From the NCBI GenBank assembly GCA_000708835.1, contig DF237342.1:1-64000 (forward strand): DNA of 64,000 nt, written 5' to 3'. Source of the DNA: Klebsormidium nitens (Eukaryota; Streptophyta; Klebsormidiophyceae; Klebsormidiales; Klebsormidiaceae). The notes beneath the pieces are model-generated. The model did no database searches. It was given only the letters and a program-made list of their open reading frames with translations, and had not been told where the DNA came from. A program made the translations under genes and the position numbers. How positions within the stretch are numbered: position 1 is the stretch's first letter; every line of letters starts with the position of its first letter. This document shows, one piece after another, positions 43,454-55,452 of this stretch.

Positions 43454-44982
43454 TATTTCTCAACCTAGTGAACAGCAAGCCTAGTGATCAGTAAGCATTT
43501 TGGGGTTCACTAAAAAGCCTAACCCAAAGATCACCCGCTTTGCATCAGTACCCAACCTAACCCCCTAACCAACCCTACCCGTCTGCATTACTGTTCACTG
43601 GCTGTTAGTGTTCACTGCATCGATCGGGATCAAAGTCTAGAATACGTGTGTAGTTTGATTGGGCTCGATAATGAAGCGCGCCACTCTTCTTGAAGTGTGG
43701 CCGGAATTCATCGTTGGAATATATAGTTTGGTGCATATGAAGAGGAGGGGCTAAGTAGCAAATGCGCCTCGACCAAATTTTTCTGCTGCTTCGACAAAGA
43801 TGAGTGGCGCTTTGCCGCGGAAAGCAGGTTAAATATTCCATGATTAGACATGCGCATTCGATGGCAGCGTCGGACGACCAGTCCGTTTGAGAGCGTCGAA
43901 GAGAAAGCCAATAGGGTGGAACATGGTTCTACGGGCCGAGAAGGGGCTTCTTGTATTGTGGGATTTGTTTGCAAGGACTAATTGATTCATACGGCCATGT
44001 CATGAATCAGGTCACTTGCATGTGCTCGGCACACTTCTGCTGACTTCAGCCTGCATCTTGCAAGTGGCTAATAGTTAACTTGTGATTGATACGAACTAAA
44101 ACTGATGAGCAACATGCATGCTTGCGCCTAGTGGCCGGTCCGGGCAGGAAGCGCAACTGAGCTCGTTAACCAGCTTTTATAGCTTGCTTAACCATACTAA
44201 GGTCGCAGATCCTGAATCTGGAATATATTGAACCTACCCGCCGCATCATACGCTTTTAATTTATCACATGACAATGCTCTTTGATCCAGGCTCGCAGCTG
44301 CAATGATTTGGCAAAATTGGAACCGGTGCATGAGACTTAGCTGCATATGTGTCTTGCACCAAGGATACATTACCATTTTGTACGTTAGCATCTGCACATG
44401 TATACATATATACATACATATATGATGCATATACATGAATGAATGATGGTCGCTTTTCAGATACGCCGTTCGCAATGGCGCCCAATCCGCATAATTAGCA
44501 AAGCCCGTTTTCTCGGGGGCAATTGTTCCACCTGCCGACTTCAACTTCTGACTTGTTTGAAGGTTTGCCAGAGACTATAAGACATTGCACAGCTTGCTGA
44601 GTTCAAACGGTTTGCTCCGTGTCATGGACTGGGTTTGCCATGGCTTGCTTGGGGGCGCACGCACACTGAGGTGACCCCATAGGTAGGACACAAAGGGACC
44701 TACGCCAGATCCGCATCCCGGAAGTTCAGATCAGAGTATACTAGAGACTCTGCAAACTTCGACCCAGCCCCGACGTTGCAGATGCCTTGTGAGGATCGTC
44801 TTTTTGAATATTACTGAAACCCACATACAGCAGGTTGCCCTTCCTCAATGCCTTACGTACTCGGGCCCTGATGCATATGGCAGCAAGAAATGCTCAATTT
44901 TCTCTCAGCTTTGAACAAAGATACATTTGACCAGACAGCCTATCATAGAAGAAGTTACAACAGATCAATCCAGAATTGGGGT
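43454..44982. other. Intergenic, no gene seen
   Basis: Between the convergent 3' ends of the lipase and zinc-finger genes. It holds an AT microsatellite (ATACATATA type) at about 44396-44440 and only short chance frames. Confidence 0.5.
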
Positions 44983-46122
44983 TCAAGTTGACCCTACTTT
45001 CGATCGATTCTTCTTAAGCTGATACAGTCTGTTACCTGATAGAGTTTGGCATGACTTGCGAGAACGTTGTAAACCATCTGCCTCAGTCAAGTGTCTGCTA
45101 AACGCAGAAGTTTCTTTGACGACCTTGCAGATGCTACAACGTTTTGCATCTCTTGCAATATACACTTGTGATGCTTTGATCTTTGTTTCGCTTGCTTTCT
45201 TGAGCTCTTTAAAGCAAAGCTTGCAAAATCCATCGAGACCGGATGCTTTGCGGCAATTGCGATAGAATGCTTCTACAGGCAGGAGAGTGCTACAGCGGTT
45301 GCACAAATGTAGGTCATCGGAAGGTTCATGTAGCCGTGATCTATGGTAGTTTGAACTGCAAGCTCTGCACCGCGTCCGTATGCCACCCTCACTTCTCTTA
45401 TCAAGGCTGAATTGTCGGATCTTTTTCAAAACACCGCATTTTGTACATGTCTTGGCCCTCTTCTGAGCCTCTTCCAAGGACAGTAGCATGTGGTCAGGAA
45501 GTGCTTTCCCGCTGCGCTTTGCATGGAAAGTGGCTAGGCACGCTCTGCACCAATCACTTAGTCCATCAGGACCGCTATTCAACCTCCTAAAGTCCACTAG
45601 CGGTTTTGAGTCCTCACAATGTCTGCATCTTTTGGCCAAGACTCCAGAGAACTGCCGCTCTGATTCAGATGCCAGAAAATGCAAGTTGCCTCCTCCTGAC
45701 CATCCCTCTTCTTTCTTATCATAAGGCTCTGAGGAAAGTGCCTCCTTAGAGAACGAGCTTCCATCTTTTGCTGATGTTTGGCTAATAACTTGCGACTCAG
45801 CCAGATGATCTGCATCCCCAAGCTTGGCCCTTTCGCTCTCGGATCGAACATATACGGAGCCTAGTCCTAATTTCTTGACCTCTGGACTGTTCAAGGAAGA
45901 GTGGATTGGGTGCTGGAAGATGTGCTTTGCAGCCACAATTTTGGAGGGATCGTTGCAGCCCGAAGATTTGGAGCCCCAGTTCCAGGCAGCCACAGAATAG
46001 CGAGCTACTCTAGCGCCAAGGGCAGAAGATCTTGGCCCGCAGTCTGCAGGCAGAGAAAGAGGAGAAAATAAAGCCCTGGCGACCGTGCCAGACAGGCGAG
46101 GAAACCACGAGAGCGGCGCCAT
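44983..46122 (-). CDS. Organelle-targeted protein with four tandem CxxC zinc-ribbon motifs
   Basis: An intronless 379-residue gene in an intron-rich region. The first 55 residues are Arg/Ser/Ala-rich without acidic residues, as in a mitochondrial or plastid presequence. Residues 160-379 carry four repeats of the pattern KxCxxC-x(5-6)-K-x(4)-F-x(8-10)-DGL-x(3)-CxxC: KRCRHC/WCRAC, KTCTKC/RCRAC, HLCNRC/FCKLC and KRCSIC/RSRKSC. This kind of finger is known from phage and organelle HNH-endonuclease-related proteins and from plant organelle proteins of unknown role; no nuclease motif is seen here. In the fourth repeat one cysteine of the last pair is replaced by Arg, so that finger may not bind zinc. 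The lack of introns may mean retroposition. Probable role: organelle nucleic-acid binding (inference). Confidence 0.8.
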   Translation of the reverse strand: MAPLSWFPRLSGTVARALFSPLSLPADCGPRSSALGARVARYSVAAWNWGSKSSGCNDPSKIVAAKHIFQHPIHSSLNSPEVKKLGLGSVYVRSESERAKLGDADHLAESQVISQTSAKDGSSFSKEALSSEPYDKKEEGWSGGGNLHFLASESERQFSGVLAKRCRHCEDSKPLVDFRRLNSGPDGLSDWCRACLATFHAKRSGKALPDHMLLSLEEAQKRAKTCTKCGVLKKIRQFSLDKRSEGGIRTRCRACSSNYHRSRLHEPSDDLHLCNRCSTLLPVEAFYRNCRKASGLDGFCKLCFKELKKASETKIKASQVYIARDAKRCSICKVVKETSAFSRHLTEADGLQRSRKSCQTLSGNRLYQLKKNRSKVGST

Positions 46123-46418
46123 AGCAACTGAATAATGATTCTCCTCCGAGCTTGCTGCATCCCTTCAACTTCAACTTCCAAGTTCATACCTGAGCAGCCT
46201 CAGGCTGAGCTCAGCCGTTCCTGGAAAGAGACGCAGAGGAGACCAGAGCTGCAGTCTGCAGAGCAGACTCAAGCAGACTCAGGCCCGGCCAATGAGCTCA
46301 GCGCATCCGAAAAACACGGTCCGACCTGGCAGACTCTGATTAGCTGCATACACACGCTTAGGTCAGCACCGAGAATTTCTGGCGCGAAGCATGCCCATGA
46401 CATGACGTCACGGGTGTG

Positions 46419-46449
46419 TATGTAGCCTATGCTGCACGTAGGCTACATA
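46419..46449. promoter_or_regulatory. 11-bp perfect inverted repeat in the zinc-finger/B3 divergent promoter
   Basis: TATGTAGCCTA and its exact complement TAGGCTACATA surround a 9-nt loop. It lies between the start codon of the zinc-finger gene (46122, minus) and the first possible exon of the B3 gene (46480, plus). A TGACGTCACGGG word lies at 46403-46414. It could be a factor-binding site or a small foldback element. Confidence 0.5.
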
Positions 46450-46479
46450 GTATGCAGCTCAGTGTCCTTCAAACAGGCA

Positions 46480-47045
46480 ATGGAAGAAGCCCTTGATCAG
46501 CAACGTTCCTCAGCATCGCGGTCTGAGGGTGCTCTGAGTTGCTTCCCTGTTCAGGCAGATCCTCTTGTGCAAAGTGCTTGGTTGAAATGGTGGAGAGCGT
46601 CCGAATGTAACTTTGTGGCGGATTGCAGCAAGCGGAAGAAGGTAAGATGCCACAGTCGATTCAAGTCTCTCTGGCGACTATCTTGACGGAAGAAGTGAGC
46701 AACAACTGGGAGCTGGAGACAGTAGCTCTGCATAGAGGAGCTAAACAATTGGAGTGGCAGCAGGCACCTTCATTGAGTAGAAGCAATTGTGAATCTTTGT
46801 TTCAGGGGTTGCATTGGATGTTCCATCATTGTCAACCTGGTTCCTCTGCCTGCTATTCTGATATGAGTATCAATGAGGAGCCTCATTTTGGAGATCTAGG
46901 TGTAGCTGATCTGAGCAGAATCTCCAGCAAAGAGCGGCACTCATCAATTCCAATGCCACTGCGCTTGGGTCAAGCCAATGCTCTTGACAAACCCAACAAT
47001 CTTAACCAGCTTGGCACTGTCCCGTGGATATCAGTTTTATGTGCA
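46480..47045 (+). other. Possible 5' exons of the B3 gene
   Basis: An ATG frame at 46480-46641 ends in a good donor (AAGAAG then GTAAGA) and encodes a Trp-rich segment (SAWLKWWRASECNF). A block from 46806 after TTTCAG continues in the same phase for about 75 residues. Joining it to the main frame at 47155 needs phase 2, which only a weak donor (CC then GTGGAT near 47023) gives. So these may be upstream coding exons or leader exons. Confidence 0.4.
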
Positions 47046-47154
47046 GTGAGGCCTCTGGTACCTTGAACCTGTGCTTCGAGCTCTGATAAAGGTGAATGTT
47101 GATAGGACTTGCTTGTTGGTCATGGCTTAAGCATTCTTCCTTCCAACTCCCAGG

Positions 47155-50100
47155 ATGGTCGCCCTCTTCCACCCCTTAATCGTCAAGCAAGAACCGTTGG
47201 ACGAGGCTCCCCAGACCTCCCATGACCCCTCCTTCGCAAGACCCCCCTTCCTCGAGGTTAAGCTTGAAGTTTTCAAAGAGTCCAGCCAGTCCCGCCCGAC
47301 TCCCACTTCCAGTCAATCGAGTACCCCTGCAAGCCCACAGAGATCAGCACTCATTGACCCGTCAAAGGGGCCCGAGGGCCTCCATGAAGCTAAAGAAGGC
47401 GAGTTTCGAGGCGTACGGGAAACCAAAGATGTTGCCTCAGACAAGGCATCAGCGGTCGAAGCGGAGAACTCAGTTCGTGACTTGGATCCTTGGGGAAGGC
47501 AAATGCATAGTCAATCAGCGACCGCTGGAAGTGTTGATGCACTTGGGGGAGAAGCAACGGACGGCGCTTTGCACGCTGCTGCGCAGGATGAGTGTTCACC
47601 GCTAGCGCCTTGTGAGTATCCCCCGCCGGCGCAAGCCGCCGCCGCAGACGAAGCGGAGCGGCTGCGAGAGGACCTTCGGAAGATGAGCGTAATGATGGCT
47701 CGGTTGCAGGACAAGGTGCTCGCCACGTGCGGTCAGACTACGGAGGAGTTTGCTGAAGTGCAAAGGCTCCTGGACAAGAATCAGTCCCTGCTGCATCAAC
47801 CGCTCGCCCTGGAGCAAGGCTTCGGTTCTAGAATCGAACCGTCAGAGGGTGCCCTTGTGGAGTGGAAATCGGGTGTTATCGACAGAGAAGGATCGGAAGG
47901 GGAAAGAGGGGGAGGATCAGGTGCTTCTGAGACCGAGCAAAATGGGACGGCAAATGAGAAAGGGGCCCCCGGGGAAGCAGACGCGCCAGACATGTTTGGG
48001 AGCAGTGTCACTGGAGTGCGAAGTACTGATTCCGAAAATCGTCAGGGGGCTTTGGGTCGAAGCAGTCCCTCAGAAGCCGGACCCCGTCGTGCAACCATGT
48101 CTGCGGATGTGGATTCGGCAGGGGGGCCATGCACCCCCGGAAAAGACGGGCCAGTCGTTGCGCCCCAGCGAGGAAATGAGAGCATCTGTGATATTGAGGA
48201 GCGAGTCTTGGCAGCTCTTGGGGACGAGCCGCGCGTGCGGTCGTCCAAAGGGTCCGTGTCCGAAGATGATTTGACAGCTGGCGGTGTCACGGGTGGCGAG
48301 AGCGGTACTCCATCTGCGAAGACCGGGGCCACTGAGGGTCTGCATTCTGCCCCCCGGTTTGGAGAGTCACCCCTGGGGGATCCCTTCAGCCCCACGACCC
48401 CTGCAAAGACGGCTACCAAGACGGGGGGTGAGATGGCAGAGTCACTGACCCCCCCGGGAGGAGAAACAAGCCCGGGCGCCTCGGAGGTGCTTTCTACGGC
48501 GGGCGCTGATGAGCACGAGCACTCTGGTGTGAACGGGCACCTCAGTGAGACCGTCCGCCTTGGTTTGGATTGCCCCCCAGCGCTGGATCCTTTCGACGGA
48601 GATGTGGGCAGCGGGTTAGAGGATAACGACGACGGGTTTGACAGTGAACCCGAGGAAACCCCGCTCATCGAGGAGGAGCGGATTGCAATCGTGCCAATGG
48701 TGATGCCACTGCTGTTTGCAGAGAGCGAGGAGGAAGAAGAAGGCGGGTTAAGAGAACCAGACGGGGTTGCGGTTGAACCTGTGGGGGGGAACCTGGCCGT
48801 TCCGGAGGAGGACGTCTGCGAGCCCGAAGTGGTTAAGAAGAAGGCTAAGAAGCCGGCGAAGGGGCCTGGAAGGAAGCATGTAGCTGGAGGATCCAAGGGT
48901 CGGAAGAGTAAGGGGGGAAAAGTGGGAAAGGGAGGAGGGGTTGCTGACAAAGGGAGCAATACGACACGCGGAGAAGGTAAGACTGGTGGGGGAATGATCA
49001 CCATTGATGGTGACGATGGGGACGGCATGGAAGATCGTCCGTGCGCAAGGTCAACAGTAGAGGCGTCCTGGGTTGTCTTCCGTGCTTTGAGCGGGACGAT
49101 TAGGCTCAGAGAAAGCAGCGATAAACAATGGTCAAGGAAGTCGTGGCGAGGTTGTGCGTCGTTGTGGGCCTAATGGCCGAGCCTTGCATGAACCATCTTA
49201 CTACCTCAGCACAAAGCGAGCCATGCCCTCATATTTTCTCTCCAGAAGGCCTGGACATGAGGTAACGTCCGGGGGACAACCGGCCACCTATCCGCTCCAT
49301 AATGCGCAGATGGTACGACGCACTGATGCGCTTCCGTTGGGCTTATGCGTTCGCGACGCCCTTCGGTCGCTGGAATATTTCGCGAATCGTCGAGTTTGAT
49401 TTTGGCTCACTATTTGCAGCGACACCGGACGAACAGAGGGCCTGGAAGTCGTACGATCGCGTGTTCAAGAGGAGCTTTATGCGAGTGATGCTGCCATCGC
49501 ATGTGGGCGGTGGCTACTGGCTGGTGAGCTGAGCTTCCGCTTCGTCTCGCAGTTTTGATATCCCTTTCTATCCTTCATTCTTCCCTCGTTTCTGTTGGTC
49601 GTTCGGATAACAAGCTCTAACTCCAGTGTTCGACCCAAATCAAGCAGGCCACCCGCGAGTCTGGTGCTCTTCTCCTTTTCGTTTTCCCTCTTTCCAATGC
49701 ACCCGAATCGTTCCTCACGTCAGTCGCAAGAATTTGTTGCTTCTCGTGTCCCAACTATGGTCGTCTAAGCTCTCTGGCCGCACGGCAGGCTATACAAAAC
49801 GATGTGATTGTACGAGTTGCACGCTCCAGAGATTCTGTTCGTTTTCAATCAAAGAGGAAACTTCTTTCTGGTTAGACTCGGGCGACACCCGAAGTTGTTT
49901 GCAAAAGTGTAATCGCAAACTGTGGTGACAAGCCCGCGAACAGAAATGTTCCTTGGCCCCGAATCTGTTGCAACGACTCCATTCTTACTCCTGCCCTAAG
50001 CACGATCCTTGCAACCGACTCACCCCCCTCTCCCCCGCAGGGCGTGCCGATACCCACCGCAAATCGCTTCATGAAGCGGGGACAGTGCGCGGTCACTTTC

Positions 50101-53100
50101 GAGTCGGGGGGGAGTAAGCACTCGGTCGTCTGGCTCTGGAGGGCACCGGACAGGCCCCCCCGGAACGGCGAAAAGAGTCAAAAAACCAAGAGCGACAGTC
50201 GAGGGTTCAGCGGAGGTTGGAAGGGGTTCGCGCGGGACCACGGACTGGTGACAGGCGATGCGGTGGTTTTCGAAAAAGTGGGCAACCGTCGGTTCCGGCT
50301 GCATCTGTTCCGGCGGAGCGCTTTGGGCGGAAGTGTGGAGAAGGCCGCAAAGGCTGCGAATGAATTGGCGGAACGGCTTGACGGGGAGGGGGGCGGGAAA
50401 GGTTTGGAATTGTCGGGGGGGCAAAAAAAGCGGGCAGCTGGTGGGGACGAAACGGAGGTGGGGGATGGTCGGTCAGTTGCGAAGCAGGCGAAGCCGGCGA
50501 ACGTGTCTGGCGACGGAACGACCGGCGGAACGACCGGAACAGGCGTCCCCGGTGGTGTGGCGAACAAGCAGAGGCGGGGTCTGGACGAAGGGATGGACGG
50601 GGTTTTGACTGAGAAGCGGAGGAAAGTAGGGGTAGACGAGCGAGGGGGAAAGCGGGCGGAAAAGAACGGAATCTCTTTGATCGGATCAAGTGCACCCGGA
50701 GTTGAGCTGCAGACCGCTGCTGAGCGAAGAGTCCGGGCAAGCGGGTCGTCGGTCGGGACGGCGGACGCGGTGAAAGGTGCGGTGATTGATGAACTTACGG
50801 ACAAGAAGAAACGGCCGAAGGTGGAGGATTCTACAAAACCGGAGAAGGGGCCGTTGGCTGAAAGGCCTTCGACAGGGGAGCGTATGGACATGGAATGGAA
50901 CAAGGAGAAGAGGGGTCTGGTTGGGCAGCCCCCAGCCCAGGGGGATCCCCCGGTGGGGACGCGGCAGGCGAAGGTGACGGAAATCTTTCCGGTCGTCAAA
51001 AGGGCGAAAGTGGGCGTGTCAAAGGACTCCGCTAAAAGAGAGGAGGGCCGCTCCGGAACCAAAGTCAACGGGGCGGAGGCGCAATCCTCGCCAGCTGGCA
51101 ATGCGGATGTGACAGCTGTTACGACAGCTGGAAGGAAGCCCGAGAGAACAGGTGGGTCGGGTGGGGCAAAACGGATCAAGCACACGCCAAAACGGGGCGT
51201 TTCGCAGGTTCTGGGGGGGAAGAAGCGGGCTCGAGATGAAGGCAAGGAACCCCCCAAGAAGCTGCAGAAAGGCGCCCGGGGCGGGGTCGTTCCAGAGGAG
51301 CGGAACGGCGGAACGACGGAAGAGCCGGAAGCGGAATACGAGGGGGGCCGGCTGGTGCACTACGTGGACGGGGGCCACCGGTACGTGGAGGCCTCCGAAG
51401 CGGACAAAGGGGCGGCGAAAGTAGCGATGGAGCGGTGCGCGAGCGCGTTCCCGACGTTCCGGGTGGCGCTGTCCAAGTCGCAGACGGACAAAGGATTCAG
51501 GCTGGTGAGTGGGCAGGATCGAGGCTTCGTTCAACGATTTCTGCAGGTTGTTTACTGATAGACCTGGGGCTCATGTAGGAAGTTGAGCAGGCCTGGAAAT
51601 CATAGAGTCGGCTGCAGATGAAAGATTTCATCTAGGAGCACATGAAGGCTGGCTTGTTCGCCAGGTTTCCATACTCGTTTAAGATTCTGGATGCTACTCA
51701 GGTTTCAGCACCCTTCTCGACTTCCTTGTGAGTTTCTTTCGGGGTGCAAACCTTTGCAAGCTCTTGAGGTTGACTCGGTGGCTTGGAACCGCTTGAGGTG
51801 CACCTCAGAGCGCTGAGAATCTTCCTTGATTCAAGGCCATCGAGCCCCCTCCAAATCTGCGGCTTTGGCTGCCGGCTGGGGCTGCCTCCGAATCCCACAA
51901 TCTATCGAACTGAAGGTGCCTTTGAAGTGCGAACTAGGAGAACTACGCCTTCTTCAGAGGGCGTCATGACCCAGCTTTCCCACCAAAGACGCCTTCGACC
52001 CCTTGCTCGACCATACTTTGGGTCCACGACTCAATTGCGTCCACGACTTACGATCTCTAAACCACGAATTGAGAATGTTCACCAGAACCTGCTTAACCTG
52101 CAGGGCGGGATGACCGACTTCTTCCGCCAGAACGGCGGCGAGCCCTTCCGCATCACCGCGCTCGCCGACGCACACCGCTGCATCTGACACGACTGAAACT
52201 TTCAATCCAAAGATAGGAAATGGAAAAGCTAAGAGTTTTCCGCTCTGCAGGGAGGGATGACCGACTTCTTCCGCCAGAACGGCCTCGAGCCCTTCCGCAT
52301 GACCGCGCTCGCCGACGATGGCGGCCGCCTCTGGCACGCCAAGATCAACAGCCAGGCCGCCGCGCTCAGCGGCGGCTGGCGCGGCTTCGCGCTGGACCAC
52401 CGGCTGGAGGTCGGGGACGCGCTCGTCTTCGCTCTAGTTCTTCCGTACGTGTTCGCCGTGCGCATTTTCAAGGCGTCCCGGGGCGGAAAGGAAGACGACT
52501 GCGTGGCCGCGGGGGGCGCGAGCGAGGGGCAGCCGGTGCGCGGGGAGGAGCGGATACTGTCGGGCGACCAGGTGAGGGGCAATTGGGCTTCTTGCTGACG
52601 TAGTGTGACGGAAGCTGACGTCAGGGCGCTGGTTTACCAGGCCCGGGCGGTGTGCAGGGAGAAGCGCCGGCAGTTGGGCGACCAGGCTAGGGGATGACGT
52701 CACGGGCACTGTCCTGTTGAAGTCTGTACTGTGCTTCTGGCGCGTTGTCGGGTTTTGTTGATGTCTGCTCGAGCGCGAGCAAAGTCAAGCTTGTAAGTTT
52801 CCGGGCTGATTTTGGAGGTTGCTACGATCTGCTCAAATTCGACGAAAGGATTTGTTTATTCTTGCCGCTGAGTTCGTCTTTCTTCTATTGGACTTCCAAC
52901 GGGCTCCTCTTTCTCAATGCGAGAAAGAGGCACAACCAGTTTGCATATTGACGCGATTTCACACTCCCCCTGCAGAAGAAGCGACTGGCAACTATCCGCG
53001 GGCTCCCCGGGGGCCTCCCGTCGCGAAACCAAAAACCTCCCCGTTCAGCGCCCACCTTACCTTCCCCCCAAAACGGAAACAAGCGCCCGACCTCCAAGCC

Positions 53101-53875
53101 GGCTCAGGGGAGTTCGCTCGCGCGAGCGGACGTTGCTCCGAAGGACAAAGGGGGGGCTTTAGAAAAGGCCTTTAGTGGCGGGACCAAGACAACGAAAAGT
53201 GCTCTGTCTGGTGGATCGAACGGCGCTCCCCCAAGTGCTGCCCGCAAGCCAGCTGTCAACCGCACGTGGCCGGTGATCCCTCGCACGGCGACAGCTGTCA
53301 AGCGCGCGGTGGGCCTTGGGCCGTCCGGACCTCAGACGTCCGAACACGCAGGGCCGTCCCGCAAATCGGACGAGCCCTGTAAAGTAGAGGCGTCCGGAAA
53401 AGTGGTAGTGTTTGGCAGTGCCGAAGCGTCCGGAATGGCAGAGACGTCCGGAAAAGCGGAAGTGTCCGGCGGCTCCGGACCATCCGACAAAAGAGAGAGG
53501 TCCGAGAAAGCAGGAGTGTCCGGCATTCTGGGGCCGTCAAGAAAAGCAGAGACGTTGGAACGCACAAGAGCGTCTGGCAATTCGGTACTGTCTGGAGAAG
53601 CAGAGACGTCCGGAAAAGCAGGTGTTATCGGAAACGGAGGGGCGACGGAACCCTTCGGGTTGTCCGCAGAGCTAGGGGCGTCCGCATTCCCCAAAGCAGG
53701 GACGTCCGACAGAGGGGGTTCCGCGAAACCAGAGGCAAATGCGAGTGCGCTTGTATCGACAGTGGTACAGATAAAGCACAGCAAGGTGGCGGTGGCGTTC
53801 CGAGTTGACAGGAAGAAAAAGGGAGGGTTGAAAAGCAACGCAGAGCTCATGGCGGAGCGGTTGAATATGCTCTGA
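47155..53875 (+). CDS. Protein with two B3 DNA-binding domains and long disordered arms
   Basis: Five exons: 47155-48976, 49420-49523, 50041-51504, 52251-52571 and 52976-53875; 1536 residues, frame unbroken. B3 is the plant DNA-binding fold of the ARF, LAV, RAV and REM families. The first B3 spans exons 2-3 (KRSFMRVMLPSHV, then VPIPTANRFM, GFSGGWKGFARDH, GDAVVFE). The second spans the end of exon 3 and exon 4 (FRVALSKSQ, then GGMTDFFRQNG, LSGGWRGFALDH, GDALVF). The pair layout resembles REM/VRN1-like factors. A 600-residue acidic N-terminus carries a SUMO-type site (VKQE). A basic 350-residue linker has repeated nuclear-signal-like Lys/Arg groups. The last exon is a degenerate Ser-Gly-Lys repeat, written by GTCCGGA-type repeats in the DNA. 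Upstream exons are possible. Confidence 0.88.
52086..52182 (+). repeat. Acceptor-side copy of B3 exon 4
   Basis: CTGCAG then GG.GGGATGACCGACTTCTTC recurs at 52104, 147 nt before the real exon (52251). The match runs about 75 nt with about five differences and an intact acceptor, then stops inside the exon at GCCGACG. This copy looks young. Confidence 0.93.
53390..53720 (+). repeat. Degenerate GTCCGGA minisatellite in the last B3 exon
   Basis: Roughly 24-30-nt units built on G(A/T)(C/G)GTCCGGAAAAGC or AGTGTCCGGC, translating to (A/T/V)SGKAE-like repeats. Related CGGACGTCCG words lie in the FtsJ exon 5 insert (29440-29600) and in the FtsJ 3' flank, all within low-complexity protein or flank. 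Confidence 0.65.
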
Positions 53876-55452
53876 GGACTCGCGCTCGCCCATGAATAGT
53901 GTGGATGACAATTAGGTGAAGCTGAAGTTCGCACGCGTATGGCATCATGGCGGACCAGCAAAGCAATCAATGCGTTGTCTAATGTGTCTCTTGGACATGC
54001 AGGGTGTATGCCACGCGTGACGCTTTCAGCAGCACATCTGACCTTTTACTCAAGGTGGCGTGTGCCAGACCCGGCACCATTTTAATTGTCTGCTCGATCT
54101 AGCAGCGCAAGCTTTGCATGATCGACGTACTCGTACAAGCAACCCTTCAGTCTATGCAACGTCGATCGAAGTTTGAGCTTCCGACTGAGTAGGAGTCACT
54201 GGATGACTGGTCTTTATTTAATGCACTGCACCGTACTCGGATCCGCCATTTATGCACAATGTGATTGTGATCCCATCGTGATATTTGTGATCCGATCGAG
54301 CGCGCTTACTTCTACTGCATCTTTGTTGGAATGATTCAATCGTGAAGTCTGCTCATGCCGCAGCTGCATGTTATGGTGAGTCCGATAGCCTAACGTAGCG
54401 GCCAAACAGCAGAAATCGAGCACGCATGCACCATGTCGATCCACCATATGTGCATGTGGATTAGCGTACTTGCAGTGGATACCTACTCGGTCGACTCTAG
54501 CTTTGCAATCATCAATGAATCATTCAGCTAGGGTGTATAGAGAGCCAAGACTTGAAGAACTTCATGTCGGGGGCTTAGGAGCGTACGTAGTCGATTGTAC
54601 TGTGCCAGAAGCCATTTGCGACTCCGTGGTCACGCTTCAACCCTTGGGCCTTGAAGTCAAGCCGAGATCCTTGACCATTATTTGGTAGGCTGCTCATAGT
54701 CTAAGCTGCATCAATCGGTGATAGGTGCATGTGCATGCAATGATGTGACCAATCAGTTCCGGTGACGGCGGTGACAATCGACGATCGCGCTGAAGGTCGC
54801 CGACAATCGCATACTGGTGAAGTGTGACACGAGACAGACTGCACTAGGACCCGGTAAAGACAACTTTCACCAGGTTCTCGGACTCCGCTTGCCCCGCTCA
54901 CCAGATATGTAATCACCTCCAAAGGTCAACGCTTAGCTTGGGGTTTCAAACCGCGTTTTGAGCCCGTCTGGGTTCTTCATTTGTGAGCGGGTTAATCGGT
55001 GCCACGCTGGCGTTATGGATTCCCAGTCAGCTCTTATTACTGAAGGAAACACTGAGGACAGGGAAGTACTACCACGCTGAATTGACCACTTCGCGCACTC
55101 GCCCGATGACGCGAACCAGTATTCCAGAAATGCGATATGAAATGCAACGATAATTGCAGCTTTGATGGCGCTCGAGTGTTCGAAGCTTTCACCTGCAGGC
55201 TGGGTGCTTTGATGCAGAATGCGGACGTATTGCGCATTCTTGCTGGAGGTATCTTGGGAATGATTGTGTGGCAGAATTGGCGAGTACTTCAATCTCCCGA
55301 GGGTCGCACCCTCTTTTCTGCATCCAACGACCTAACATGCCATCATGAGCTGTCACAAAGTCTTGAGGGATTGCAGCAGATAGAGAGTTTCTCTCCTGGA
55401 GTAGCTGGGACGATTCCTCCAATTAGATAAAACAAGCCCAACCGGAAGCATA
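53876..55452. other. Intergenic, with a possible N-terminal exon of the hydrolase
   Basis: No gene is seen from 53876 to 55100. At 55137-55434 an open frame encodes a hydrophobic segment (VLRILAGGILGMIVWQNW) that would suit a membrane anchor at the front of the DUF900 hydrolase, but I could not find a donor of the right phase. Confidence 0.4.

Noticed and set aside
48042-49028. 328-residue antisense open frame opposite the B3 first exon
   Set aside because: It is the shadow of a GC-rich, acidic coding exon; Ser/Pro-rich translation with no motif, while the plus frame joins in phase to clear B3 exons.
50178-51257. 359-residue antisense frame opposite B3 exon 3
   Set aside because: Shadow of the basic linker; the plus strand encodes a recognisable B3 domain in the same stretch.
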